64,000 nucleotides of DNA. It comes from Streptomyces violaceusniger (lineage in GTDB: Bacteria > Actinomycetota > Actinomycetes > Streptomycetales > Streptomycetaceae). Position 1 is the stretch's first letter, and the number at the start of each line of letters is the position of its first letter. The stretch is taken from NCBI GenBank assembly GCA_005405945.1, contig BJHW01000002.1, forward strand, positions 2,170,001-2,234,000, in the 5' to 3' direction. The notes beneath the pieces were generated by a model that was not told the origin of the DNA, ran no database searches, and was given only the letters and a program-made list of their open reading frames with translations. This document shows positions 49,404 to 58,800 of this stretch, piece after piece. A program made the translations under genes and the position numbers.

Positions 49404-50969
49404 ATGTCAAACGAGGAGGCACTCGCGCCGATGCGAGCAATCGAAGAGACGGAGCATGGGGAGCCCGCGGCCGCCCCGCCGAGGCGGCGGCGGTGGCTGG
49501 TACTGGCCGTGGTGTCGGGCAGCCTGCTGCTGTGCGGTATCGACCTCACCGTGCTGCACGTCGCCGTACCCAGCATGAGCCGGGAGCTCAAGCCCTCTCC
49601 CGCCGGGCTGCTGTGGATCGTCGACGTGTATTCGCTCACGCTCGCGGCCCTGCTGGTGACCTGCGGCACCCTCGGAGACCGGATCGGCCGGCGCCGCATG
49701 GTGCTCAGCGGCTTTGTCACCTTCGGCCTCGCCTCGGCAGCGGCCGCCTTCTCGACATCGACGGCGCAACTGATCGCCGCGCGCGCCGTGCTCGGAGTCG
49801 GCGCGGCGATGATCATGGCGTCCACGGTGGCGATCATCAGGGTCGTCTTCACCGACGACCGCGAACGGGCCGTGGCCATCGGCATCTGGACAGCCGCCCA
49901 CAGCGTCGGCGCCACGATCGGTCCGCTGGCCGGCGGTCTGGTCACCGCGAGGTGGGGCTGGGGCGCGGTCTTCCTGATCAACGTCCCCGTGATCGTCGTC
50001 ATCCTGGCCGTCGGCGCCCGGGTCATCCCCGAGTCCCAACATCCCGTTCCCCGCCGCTGGGACCTGGCCAGTGTGGCGCTGTCCGTCACCGGCCTGGCCA
50101 GCGTGGTCTACGCCCTCAAACAGGCTGGCGAGCACGCCGGGGTGAACGGCGTCATCGTCACCACGGCCGTCGCCGGAAGCGTCCTGCTCTACGTCTTCGT
50201 ACGCCGTCAGCGGCGCATCGCCGAGCCGCTGCTGGACTTCTCCCTCTTCCGTGAACGCCGCTTCACCACCGCCACCTTGTGCGTCATCGGCTGCTTCGGC
50301 TCTTACGTCGCCCTCCTGTTCTTCCTCACCCAGTGGCTCCAGCAGGTGGGCGAGTACTCACCGCTGCGCGCCGGACTCGCACTGATGCCACTGGCCGGCG
50401 CCAACGCCATCGGCGCTGTCACGGCGCCCTGGGCCGCGAACCGGTGGGGCAACCGGTGGGCGCTCACCGGGGCCCTCGCCCTTTTCGCCACCGCTCTCGC
50501 CGCTATGGCCGTCGTCGGCGACACCGCCCACTACGGGATGCTGCTCGTGCCGCTGCTGGGTGCGGGATACGGCGCCGGCATCGTGATGACCCTGGGTGCC
50601 GATTCCATCATGAGCGCCGCGCAGCCGGAACGCTCCGGGGAAGCGGCCGCTATCCAGGAGACGTCTTTCGAACTCGGCGCGAGTCTCGGCGTTGCCGTCC
50701 TCGGCACCGTCCTGACGGCCGTGTACCGAACCGGTCTGCCCCAGGTACCGGGGCTCGGCCCGGACGGGCGGGCGACGGCCGAGGAGTCGTTCGCGGACGC
50801 CGCGGACCTCACCGAGCATCTTCCGTCCCAGACCGCGCAGGCGCTGCTGCGCGCGGCGCAACAGGCGTACGACCACGGCTTTACGACCGTGGTGGCCATC
50901 GCCGCGGCCGGGCTGGTCGTCACTGCCGTCATGGCGGCCGTCCTGTTGCGCCCGCCGAAGAGGAGTTGA
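49404..50969 (+). CDS. DHA2-type MFS drug exporter (14 membrane segments)
   Basis: Intact protein of about 521 residues. Signature segments are LLLCGIDLTVLHVAVPSMSR (helix 1, D-x-T-x-x-x-x-A-x-P), GTLGDRIGRRRMVLSGFVTF (motif A), AARAVLGVGAAMIMASTVAI and SVGATIGPLAGGLVTARWGW (motif C, antiporter). The C-terminal half includes AAIQETSFELGASLGVAVLG. ATG 49404 is used, but AGGAGG at 49414-49419 could instead serve ATG 49431. The family expels dyes, disinfectants and antibiotics using the proton gradient. It is divergent from HxlR, which likely represses it. Confidence 0.92.
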   Translation: MSNEEALAPMRAIEETEHGEPAAAPPRRRRWLVLAVVSGSLLLCGIDLTVLHVAVPSMSRELKPSPAGLLWIVDVYSLTLAALLVTCGTLGDRIGRRRMVLSGFVTFGLASAAAAFSTSTAQLIAARAVLGVGAAMIMASTVAIIRVVFTDDRERAVAIGIWTAAHSVGATIGPLAGGLVTARWGWGAVFLINVPVIVVILAVGARVIPESQHPVPRRWDLASVALSVTGLASVVYALKQAGEHAGVNGVIVTTAVAGSVLLYVFVRRQRRIAEPLLDFSLFRERRFTTATLCVIGCFGSYVALLFFLTQWLQQVGEYSPLRAGLALMPLAGANAIGAVTAPWAANRWGNRWALTGALALFATALAAMAVVGDTAHYGMLLVPLLGAGYGAGIVMTLGADSIMSAAQPERSGEAAAIQETSFELGASLGVAVLGTVLTAVYRTGLPQVPGLGPDGRATAEESFADAADLTEHLPSQTAQALLRAAQQAYDHGFTTVVAIAAAGLVVTAVMAAVLLRPPKRS

Positions 50970-51051
50970 CCAGCGAGTGTCAGTGGATGCCGCAGTGTCG
51001 GCGTGTGGGTGTGTATCGGCGATTCTTCCCTGAAGGTTGAACATGCCGTGC

Positions 51052-51520
51052 TCAGCCATGCGCACGTACTCTTCGAGCGGTGTCCTCTGTGCGCTGAACC
51101 GGGTGTCGGCGGACAGATGCGATCCCCGCCTCGCAGGAGGCGGGGATCGTCGGACGGCGCTCGTCGATGAGCTGCGCACGGGAGGCTGGGCCGTTGGCGG
51201 CGAGCAGCTGTTGAGGGTTGAACAGCATCTGGGTACGCCGCGCCTTTCTCCAACCCAGTCGCCCGATTGCCTGCAGCCGCCACAGCGTCCGCTTCAGACG
51301 ATGGCCGGGGATGTCCCGCCAGATCGAGTAGCCGACGATCGTTACGTCCAAGCGGCTCACATTCGACACGCTGGTCCGCACCCACCATCGGCCTTCCTGC
51401 TTGAGCCGGGTGGGCCAAACCCCCACCCGGCCGCCCGTGAGGCGGTGACTCCACATCTGCCAGCCCAAGCCGCTGGCCCCGGTGACGGCGCCGGAGGCCG
51501 CCAGCGCGTTGGTGCAGTTC
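51052..51520 (-). pseudogene. Unidentified protein remnant
   Basis: A Trp-rich minus-strand frame reads LGWQMWSHRLTGGRVGVWPT, EGRWWVRTSVSNVSRLDVTI and GYSIWRDIPGHRLKRTLWRL. The amino-acid use looks genuine rather than a shadow, but no family is recognised and no start is found before the IS701 boundary at about 51535. It is possibly a gene cut by the IS fragment. Confidence 0.35.
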
Positions 51521-51534
51521 ATAGTCGGAGCCTG

Positions 51535-52046
51535 GAGCGCCGTGCGCGTGAGGCCCGCAGGCCAAGCCGTCGAGCGCCCTGTCCGGGCCGCCGCCTCGGC
51601 CGAACAGGGCTGGTGGGACGGCATCCTGCCCGACTGCTGGCTGCTGGTCGAATGGCCCGAAGAGGCCGAGGCCCCCACCGACTACTGGCTGTCCAACCTG
51701 CCGGCCGACACCCCGATCGCCGACCTGGTCCGTCTGGCCAAGGTCCGCCGGCGCATCGAGCACGACTACCGGGAACTCAAGCACGTCCTGGGCCTGGACC
51801 ACTTCGAAGGCCGGTCCTGGCCCGGCTGGCACCACCACGTCACCCTCGTGACCGCCGCCCACGCCTTCCTCACCGAACAACGTCTGGCCCCAAAAGTCCC
51901 CGGGCCGGGCTCACTCTCTACCAGATCCTCGACGCACTCCAAGACATCCTGAGGTGCTGGACCGGCACCTGCACCACCTGCCACCAGCCCCTCCCCACCA
52001 GGACCACAACACCTAGATCAAGACAGACCTGACGGAGTCCTACTAG
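51535..52046 (+). mobile_element. IS701-family element fragment with right end
   Basis: About 140 C-terminal residues of an IS701 transposase (GWWDGILPDCWLLVEWPEEA, TDYWLSNLPADTPIADLVRL, RIEHDYRELKHVLGLDHFEG) are followed by a terminal sequence ending GGAGTCCTA at 52042 and CTAG at 52043-52046. It is a close relative, in opposite orientation, of the complete element at 53663-55087. The 5' two thirds are lost. Confidence 0.75.
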
Positions 52047-52198
52047 GTGTGCACGTCCGGAGGATCCTCGTTCGAGTGATCAAGTTCTGAGATACCGTTC
52101 GACGGCCTCGAGTCCTGGGCTGGCTTGCGCAGCCCGAACGCAGCACTTCTGGCTGAGCGGCCTTGTCCTGCGTCAGTCTGGAGTGATGACTGCTGCGC

Positions 52199-52657
52199 TT
52201 GTCGAGCGGATGCCGAATTCGACCGACCGCGGAAAGAACGGGGACGAAGGTCCACCTCATCGTCGACCGTCAGGGCCTGCCGTTGACGATCGGCATCTCC
52301 GCCGCCAGCCTCCACGACAGGCGGGCCCTCATCCCGCTGGTCCGCGGCATCCCGCCCATCCGCTCACGCCGCGGTCCGCGACGCCGACGGTCCGGCGAGC
52401 TGCACGGGGACAAGGGCTACGACTACCGGTACCTGCGGCGATGGCTTGCTTCCCTTGGCATCCGGCACCGCCTCGCCCGCAAGGGCATCGAGTCATCCCG
52501 ACACCTGGGCCGGCGCCGCTGGGTCGTGGAACGGACCGTGTCCTGGCTGTCCGGCTGCCGACGCCTGCACGGCCGCTACGAACGCGAGCCGGAACACTTC
52601 CTCGTCTTCACCGGCATCGCCGCGACCGTCATATGTCACCGCGGACTGGTCAAGTGA
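52199..52657 (+). pseudogene. IS5-family (IS427-like) transposase, 3' part
   Basis: The second ORF part of an IS5 DDE transposase: TKVHLIVDRQGLPLTIGISA (first Asp), GELHGDKGYDYRYLRRWLAS (second Asp), RHLGRRRWVVERTVSWLSGC (Glu) and RYEREPEHFLVFTGIAATVI. The preceding PNSTDRGKNG is in another frame, with a shift at about 52240. The N-terminal part and the left end are missing. Confidence 0.7.
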
Positions 52658-52788
52658 CATGACCTCTCAGCACCTCTGGCGCGGTCACAGGTCCTGTGCG
52701 GTCGATGTAAGCGGTTGATGATCGAAAGCAGTGTCCCCATGGGGGTCCCGCGGAGCGGGTCTGCGGACTCCGGCGTTGTCAGGGTGTG

Positions 52789-53594
52789 TCATGTTCGCAG
52801 GCCGCCGGAGGCGGTGAGGCGTTCTCCGGTGACCCATGCGGCGTCGTCGGAGGCGAAGAAGACCGCCGCCCGCGCCAGGTCCTTGGGCTGACCGATACGG
52901 CCCAGGGGGGTGCGCCCGATCATGTCCGTCTCGGCGTCGCTGCCGATGAAGCCGGCCGCGTGGATGCCTTCCGTCTCCACACCGCCAGGGGCCAGTGTGT
53001 TCACTCGGATCCCGCGAGGGCCGAGCTCGGCGGCCAGGACTCGCGTCAAGGCATCGACGGCGCCCTTCGTCGCGGCGTACACCGACATCCCCGGCACCGC
53101 GCGGGCGCTGTCCAGCGATCCGATGTTGATGACCGACCCGCCGTCGGGCCCAAAGTACTTAAGGGCTTCCTGGATCGTTAGGATCGGTCCGGTCACGTTG
53201 ACGGAAAGCTGATGGTCGATCTCCTGCTGTGTGACGGTCTCCAGCGGCTGTGCGTGATAGACACCGGCATTGTTGACGAGGATGTCGAACCGGCCGTACG
53301 CGTCTACGGTCCTGGCGAGGAGGCGCTCAACATCCGCAGGCAGCGACACGTCGCCCTGTACGGCGATCGCGGTCCCCCTCGCGCCTGGATGTCCTGCACC
53401 ACCCGCTCGGCGCCGGCGGTACTGGAGGCGTAGTTGACCACGACCGACGCTCCGGCCGCAGCGAATTCCCGCGCGATGCCCGCCCCGATGCCCTTGGAAG
53501 CACCCGTCACGAGCGCGACCTTTCCCGCCAGTCTCGAATCGGCGTTCTTCGGCGATACTCCGTCGCCGCGGCCAACACCTGTCTGATTTGCCAT
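52789..53594 (-). CDS. Short-chain dehydrogenase/reductase
   Basis: About 268 residues from ATG 53594. Classical SDR motifs: LAGKVALVTGASKGIGAGIA (TGxxxGxG), VVVNYASS, ILVNNAGVYHA (NNAG), INIGSLDSARAVPGMSVYAA followed by TKGAV (catalytic Ser, YxxxK) and GIRVNTLAPGGVETEG. It ends GERLTASGGLRT. One base is missing from the run 53374-53378 (RGG to TAIAVQGDVS). The enzyme reduces a ketone or oxidises an alcohol with NAD(P). Mobile elements now separate it from the LysR gene at 61929, its probable divergent regulator. Confidence 0.8.
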
Positions 53595-53662
53595 GATTAC
53601 CACTCCCGTCCATGTTGGTGAGCGTCTGGGTGACGCGGACCTCCGGGGCAACTGACCGGGAT

Positions 53663-55087
53663 CTAGTAGGACTCCGTTAGGTCCGTCTTGATCTTGGCCT
53701 GCCCCTGCTGGGCAGAGGTTGGTGGCAGGTGCTGCAGATGCCGGTCCAGCAGTTCAGCAGGTCTTGGAGGGCGTCGAGGATCTGGTAGAGGGTGAGTCCG
53801 GTGTGTCGGCTTTTGGGGCCAGCCGCTGCTCGGTGAGGAAGGCGTGGGCGGCGGTGACCAGGGTGGCGTGGTGGTGCCAGCCGGTCCAGGAGCGGCCTTC
53901 GAAGTGGTCCAGGCCCAGGCCGTGCTTGAGTTCCCGGTAGTCGTGCTCGATGCGCCAGCGGATCTTTGCCAGGCGGACCAGTTCGGCGATCGGGGTGTCC
54001 CCGGGCAGGTCCGACAGCCAGAACCGGGTCGGTTCCTCCTCGCCGTCGGGCCATTCGGCCAGCAGCCGCACCTGGGGCAGGACGCCGTCCCACCGGCCGT
54101 GCCCGGCCACCGCGGCGGCCTGGGCCAGCCGGCGCGAGCGCACCCCGGACGGCCGGACCCGCATCGCGAGGAAGCGGGAGGTCATCGGGCCACGGGAGCC
54201 CTGGCGCCAGGTCACCTCGCTGAAGGCTTGCCGTCCGGCGGCCGCGGCCAGTTCCGCCACTGGCACCGGTGGCTGCCGGTAGCGGGGCTGGGGCCTGCGG
54301 CCGTTGCCGGACCAGGCCGGGGCCGTGGGGTGCGCGTCATGCGGCTGGACGGTGATATCGCCGCGGATACCGACCACGTACGCGTGTCCCCGCTCGGCCA
54401 GGCCGGCGCGGAAGTCGGCGTTCTGGCCATAGCCGGCATCCGCCACCACCACCGGCGGCACCAGTCCCCATCCGGCCAGCTCATCCAGAGCGTCCAGTGC
54501 CAGGCGCCACTTCTCCCGGTGCCCGACGTCCTTGGGCACGCCGGTCCGCTGCCGCCGGACGGCGTCATCCACCCACTCCTGGGGCAGGAACAGCCGCCAG
54601 TTCAGCGGGCACGAGGCCGCATCGGAGACCGCGTGCACACTGACCGCCACCTGGCAGTTCGCCTGCTTGCCCAGCGCACCGCAGTACTGATGCCCGACAC
54701 CGACCGACATCCGTCCGTCCTTGGGGAAGGACACGTCATCGACCGCCCAGGCGTCCGGGCCGATCCGCGTCACCATCCGCTCGGCGATCCGCCGACGCAC
54801 CGGCACCGGATCCCAGGTGGACTGGTTCACGAACTGCTGCAGGTTCTGCTCGTTGCCGTCCGGCAGCCGAGCGGCCATGGCCTGGATGGACTTGCGTCGA
54901 CCGTCCAGCATCAGTCCCCGCAGACAGCAGTCGCCCTTGGCCCGCTGGTCCTTGCGCGGTATCGAGGCGAACACATCCGCCACGAATAACGCCAACGACG
55001 CCCGAGCACGGTTCACTTCATGTGCATCCACACACCCACCATGCCCCTGAACACAACCACCGCCAAGACCTAACGGAGTCCTACTAG
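53663..55087 (-). mobile_element. Complete IS701-family insertion sequence with CTAG target duplication
   Basis: Both ends can be read. The left begins CTAG-TAGGACTCCGTTAGGTC (53663-53683). The right end is the exact inverse, GACCTAACGGAGTCCTA-CTAG (55067-55087). The 17-base ends are perfect inverted repeats, and CTAG (53663-53666, 55084-55087) fits the YTAR target duplication of IS701 elements. The element proper is 53667-55083, 1417 bases, with one transposase gene. The right CTAG overlaps the first base and TA duplication of the adjoining IS630 element, so this IS inserted into that junction. Confidence 0.85.
53754..55031 (-). CDS. IS701-family transposase
   Basis: Intact 425 residues from GTG 55031. 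Visible blocks are VFASIPRKDQRAKGDCCLRG, AWAVDDVSFPKDGRMSVGVG (first Asp region), VVVADAGYGQNADFRAGLAE (second Asp), and DYRELKHGLGLDHFEGRSWT (Glu region). It catalyses DDE-type movement of the enclosing 1.4-kb element. No frameshift was seen, so it may be active. The relative at 51535-52046 shares the C-terminal third. Confidence 0.92.
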   Translation of the reverse strand: MDAHEVNRARASLALFVADVFASIPRKDQRAKGDCCLRGLMLDGRRKSIQAMAARLPDGNEQNLQQFVNQSTWDPVPVRRRIAERMVTRIGPDAWAVDDVSFPKDGRMSVGVGHQYCGALGKQANCQVAVSVHAVSDAASCPLNWRLFLPQEWVDDAVRRQRTGVPKDVGHREKWRLALDALDELAGWGLVPPVVVADAGYGQNADFRAGLAERGHAYVVGIRGDITVQPHDAHPTAPAWSGNGRRPQPRYRQPPVPVAELAAAAGRQAFSEVTWRQGSRGPMTSRFLAMRVRPSGVRSRRLAQAAAVAGHGRWDGVLPQVRLLAEWPDGEEEPTRFWLSDLPGDTPIAELVRLAKIRWRIEHDYRELKHGLGLDHFEGRSWTGWHHHATLVTAAHAFLTEQRLAPKADTPDSPSTRSSTPSKTC

Positions 55088-55113
55088 TGCCGCATCAGGC
55101 AACGTTTGCCCTG
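55087..55113 (+). repeat. IS630 left terminal inverted repeat
   Basis: 27 bases, 25 matching the inverse of 61685-61711. It directly abuts the CTAG of the IS701 element. Confidence 0.85.
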
Positions 55114-55197
55114 AACGGCACTGTCTGACCGATGGGGTGATGACAGACTTCCCAGCAGAGCTCTGGGCATGACGCCTGGGGCGATGCTCGTCGTCAG

Positions 55198-55830
55198 TTA
55201 CCGGCTGGGGTGGATGAGTGTGCGGAAGGTTATGGACACTCGCCGCCCACGTGGGACGCGACCCGTGGGGCCGGGGTCACTCTTGCGCGCCGCAATGGCG
55301 TGGCGCCATGTGAACCGGGCTGGACCGGTCATGACGAGCAGGCTGCCCGGTGTGAGAGGCACCGCCAGCTTCGAGCCGTCCTCAGGATTGGTGAAGTCCA
55401 TGAGACAGCTGGACCCCAGGGACAGCGCCGCGACGACCGGGCCGAAGTGCGGCAGGCTGTCGACATGGGCGCTGATGCCCTGCCCCGGCTGGTACTCATT
55501 GATGATCACTTGATCCGCTTCCTGGTCCATCAGCCCCTCGCTGACCAGACGGGTGGCAGCTTGCCGTGCCCACGTCGGAAACGGCGGCACGGCAGTCTGC
55601 GAGGTTGTGGCCACGCTGCGGCGACCGTAGTCGTATCGATGGCCGTAGTGCTGTACGCGCCGCTTCAGCTGCGTCGACCACGGCTGGTTGTCGATGGACG
55701 AGAGCAGGGTGTCTTGGGCCTCTGGACTGATCCAGTCGGCGGTGTAGTGCAGCCCTGGCACCGACGCGGAAGGCTCAGAGAGGGAGGTGAGATCGCTGCC
55801 GAAGGGGAGTTGACCGGAAGTCTCAGACAT
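55198..55830 (-). CDS. AlkB-like 2-oxoglutarate/Fe(II) dioxygenase inside the IS630 element
   Basis: Intact 210 residues. The 2OG-Fe(II) core is complete: GHRYDYGRRSV, QVIINEYQPGQGISAHVDSL (N-x-Y and H-x-D iron ligands), PVVAALSLGSSCLMDF, MTGPARFTWRHAIAAR (distal His) and RRVSITFR (2OG-binding Arg). AlkB enzymes remove methyl lesions from DNA or RNA bases by oxidation. The gene is divergent from the transposase, only about 30 bases apart, and lies inside the terminal repeats, so it travels with the element. A role in protecting element DNA is speculative; a captured host repair gene is the simpler reading. Confidence 0.88.
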   Translation of the reverse strand: MSETSGQLPFGSDLTSLSEPSASVPGLHYTADWISPEAQDTLLSSIDNQPWSTQLKRRVQHYGHRYDYGRRSVATTSQTAVPPFPTWARQAATRLVSEGLMDQEADQVIINEYQPGQGISAHVDSLPHFGPVVAALSLGSSCLMDFTNPEDGSKLAVPLTPGSLLVMTGPARFTWRHAIAARKSDPGPTGRVPRGRRVSITFRTLIHPSR

Positions 55831-55862
55831 GCCCGCAGAGTAGCCAGTGCTTCCCCCACGCT

Positions 55863-58800
55863 ATGCGGGTGGCAGAACGAGTACGCGTGCGTGAGATCGA
55901 TGACGATGAGGGCAGACGGCTGATGCGGATCGTCCGCCGTGGCAAGGGGCCGGTGGTGACGTGGCGGCGGGCCCAGATGGTGCTGCTGTCCGCTCAGAGC
56001 ATGCCAGTGGTGAAGATCGCCGAGGTGACCTTCACCAGCGCGGACCGGGTCCGCGATGTGATCCACAACTTCAACGCCGACGGCTTCGACTCCCTCTACC
56101 CCAAGTACAAGGGCGGCCGACCGAGGACTTTCACGCTGCCCGAGCGTCGTGAGATCAAGAAGATCGCCAAGTCCAAGCCGGCCGAGCACTGTCTGCCGTT
56201 CTCCACGTGGAGCCTGGCCAAGCTGGCCGACTTCCTGGTCGCCGAGGGGGTGGTCGACGACATCAGCCACGAGGGCCTGCGGGTCCTGCTCCGCCAGGAG
56301 GGCGTCTCCTTTCAACGCATAAAGACCGTGCGCCGTGAGGCGCTTGTTTGCCGAGTGGAGGTGAAAGACCTCGCCCCCGGGTCGTCGCAGCGACCTGGGG
56401 AAGCTGGGGGCAGCCTGACCCAGGAGGTGCGGGGGAGGGTGGGAAGCAGCCCCGACAAAGTCGGGTCGCGTCGGTACTGCCAGACGGTGCGGGCCCGGTG
56501 AGCAAGACGGGAAGGTGTACGAGAGGAACCGGTGCAAAACACCTCGTTAAGCGTTAGCCAGCTCCAATCTGGTGGATATGGGCTGGTACTGCGGTGCGTG
56601 TCAACCAAGGTTGAGGAGCGACACCCGTGCACGCCAGTGCCATTGGCGTGCACCGCCCATGCGGAAGGTCTGCGGCGTACGCATGGGGGCCGCCGGGGCA
56701 AAGCCGGGCACCTAACCCGTCGATCGGTAGCAAGTGAACACGGGAACCGTCGCGTTCCGATCTGGCCAGACTCACAGCCAGTGGTCCGACCAGATAGGGG
56801 CACCGTCCCCCGAAGGGGCGCGACGGGGCGGAGCCGTCGTAGTAGTCGGAGGCCGGGGTGCGACACGAAAGTCGCACGAGTTGAGTGAGCTTCACCGAAG
56901 GAGGTCGGCTGATGCCGAAGGTGTAGTTACGGATCAGTGTTCGAGGATCTGTCCCCGGCCTGACGTGCGTCGCTGGTAACGGCGGGGTGCGGAGCTCAGG
57001 TCTCCAGGCCCAAGGACTCCTGTTCCATCCGGGAGTTACAGGTCACGGGGAAGGCCGACAGGGTGAACAACCGTGAACCTCTGATGATGCCTCGTCATCG
57101 GAAGCCCCGCAGATGGGTCGTAGCAGCGGGGTCAAGGACTGGTCGCTGGAAAGCGGCAGGCGCCGACCGGAAGACTCGAAGCCGGTCGGGAGAGCACCGC
57201 CGTCCTCGGGGTATAGGAGGCACCCGACCCGGCCGCACCTCACTCGTGCGGAACGTGACAACCCCGTTGGAGTCCGTAAACGCCACAGCGTCTACGGCAA
57301 GCCGACCGCAAGGAAGGCCCGATTCTCCAGCGGGCGCAGGATGGCCTCAGAAGCAAATGCCGGTGGCCGAAAGGCAGCGGGAAATCGGGACATCATGGTC
57401 GGCTCTCCGTCGACTGTCTCGTATAACCGGCCGGATACGGGTCAATACCCGAACCGAAAGGGTGCTGACGGAGGCCAGGTGAGCTTGTGAAGAGACGAAG
57501 AGAACGATGCCGGAACCGAAGGACAAGTTAGACACCATGACGAACGTGCAGGCGCAAGCCGACGCTGACGTGATGGTGAACGGACCGGAGGGTGACACTC
57601 TCGATTGGCGCGACATCGACTGGCGTGCTGTTGAGGGTGAAGTACGGCGTCTGCGGCAGAGGATCTTCACGGCATCGCGGGAAGGCGATCTCAAACGAGT
57701 TCGCAACTTGCAGAAAATGATGCTCCGTTCCCGCGCCAACACGCTGCTGAGCGTGCGGCGTGTGACGGAGATCAACGCCGGGCGCAAGACTGCCGGAGTG
57801 GACGGGCGAACAGCGCTGCTGCCTCAGTCGAAGATTGAGCTTGCCGACTGGGCGCAGAATCGTGCGAAAACCTGGAAACCCCTACCGGTCAAGCGCGCGC
57901 ATATCCCCAAAGCAGGCGGAAAGAAGCGCCCATTGGGTATCCCGGTCATTGCTGACCGGGTACTGCAAGCGCGGGTAGTTAACGCGCTGGAGCCCGAGTG
58001 GGAGGCGCGGTTCGAGCCGAAGTCCTACGGCTTCCGGCCCGGCCGCGGCTGTCATGACGCGATATCCGCCATCTACCTGACGCTGAAGGGCAAGAATCCC
58101 CAGCGCATGTGGGTGCTGGACGCGGACCTGAAAGCGGCATTCGACCGAATCGACCACGAGCACCTTCTCGCCCAGCTCGGCACGTTCCCCGCCAGGGAAC
58201 TCGTCAAGCACTGGCTGAAGGCCGGAGTGGTCGATCGCGGCCGGCTCGCCCCAACAGAAGAAGGCACCCCACAAGGGGAGTTGTCAGTCCTCTGTTGCTG
58301 AACATCGCTCTGCACGGAATGGAACAAGCCGCCGGAGTCCGATACCGCAAGCTCGGCACTAACGCCGCCGAATCGGTTGAGGGGGCTCCGGCATTGATCA
58401 GGTACGCTGACGATCTTGTAGCGCTGTGTCACAGCTATGACGAAGCCGAACAGGTCAAGGCGAAGCTCACCGAGTGGCTGAGGCCCAGAGGGCTGGCGTT
58501 CAACGAGGACAAGACGCGAATCGTCCACGCTGACTCCGGCTTCGATTTTCTGGGATTTAACGTCCGCCGCTATGACGGCAAGCTACTGATCAAACCGAGT
58601 CCGGCGGCTTTGAGGCGGATCCGGGAACGGCTACGCACTGAGATGAAGGCTCTACGCGGGGCCAACGTCAGTGCGGTGCTGCACAAGATCGACCCGATCG
58701 TGCGCGGCTGGTCAGCCTACTACCGGACGGTGGTCTCCAGTAAGGCATTCACCGGACTGGACGACTACATGTGGAAGCTCACTTACAAGTGGGCCAAGCA

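Noticed and set aside
56328..56501. Continuation of the IS630 transposase frame to 56501
   Set aside because: The translation after RIKT loses IS630 similarity exactly at GTGCG, and the homologous continuation is at 61029.
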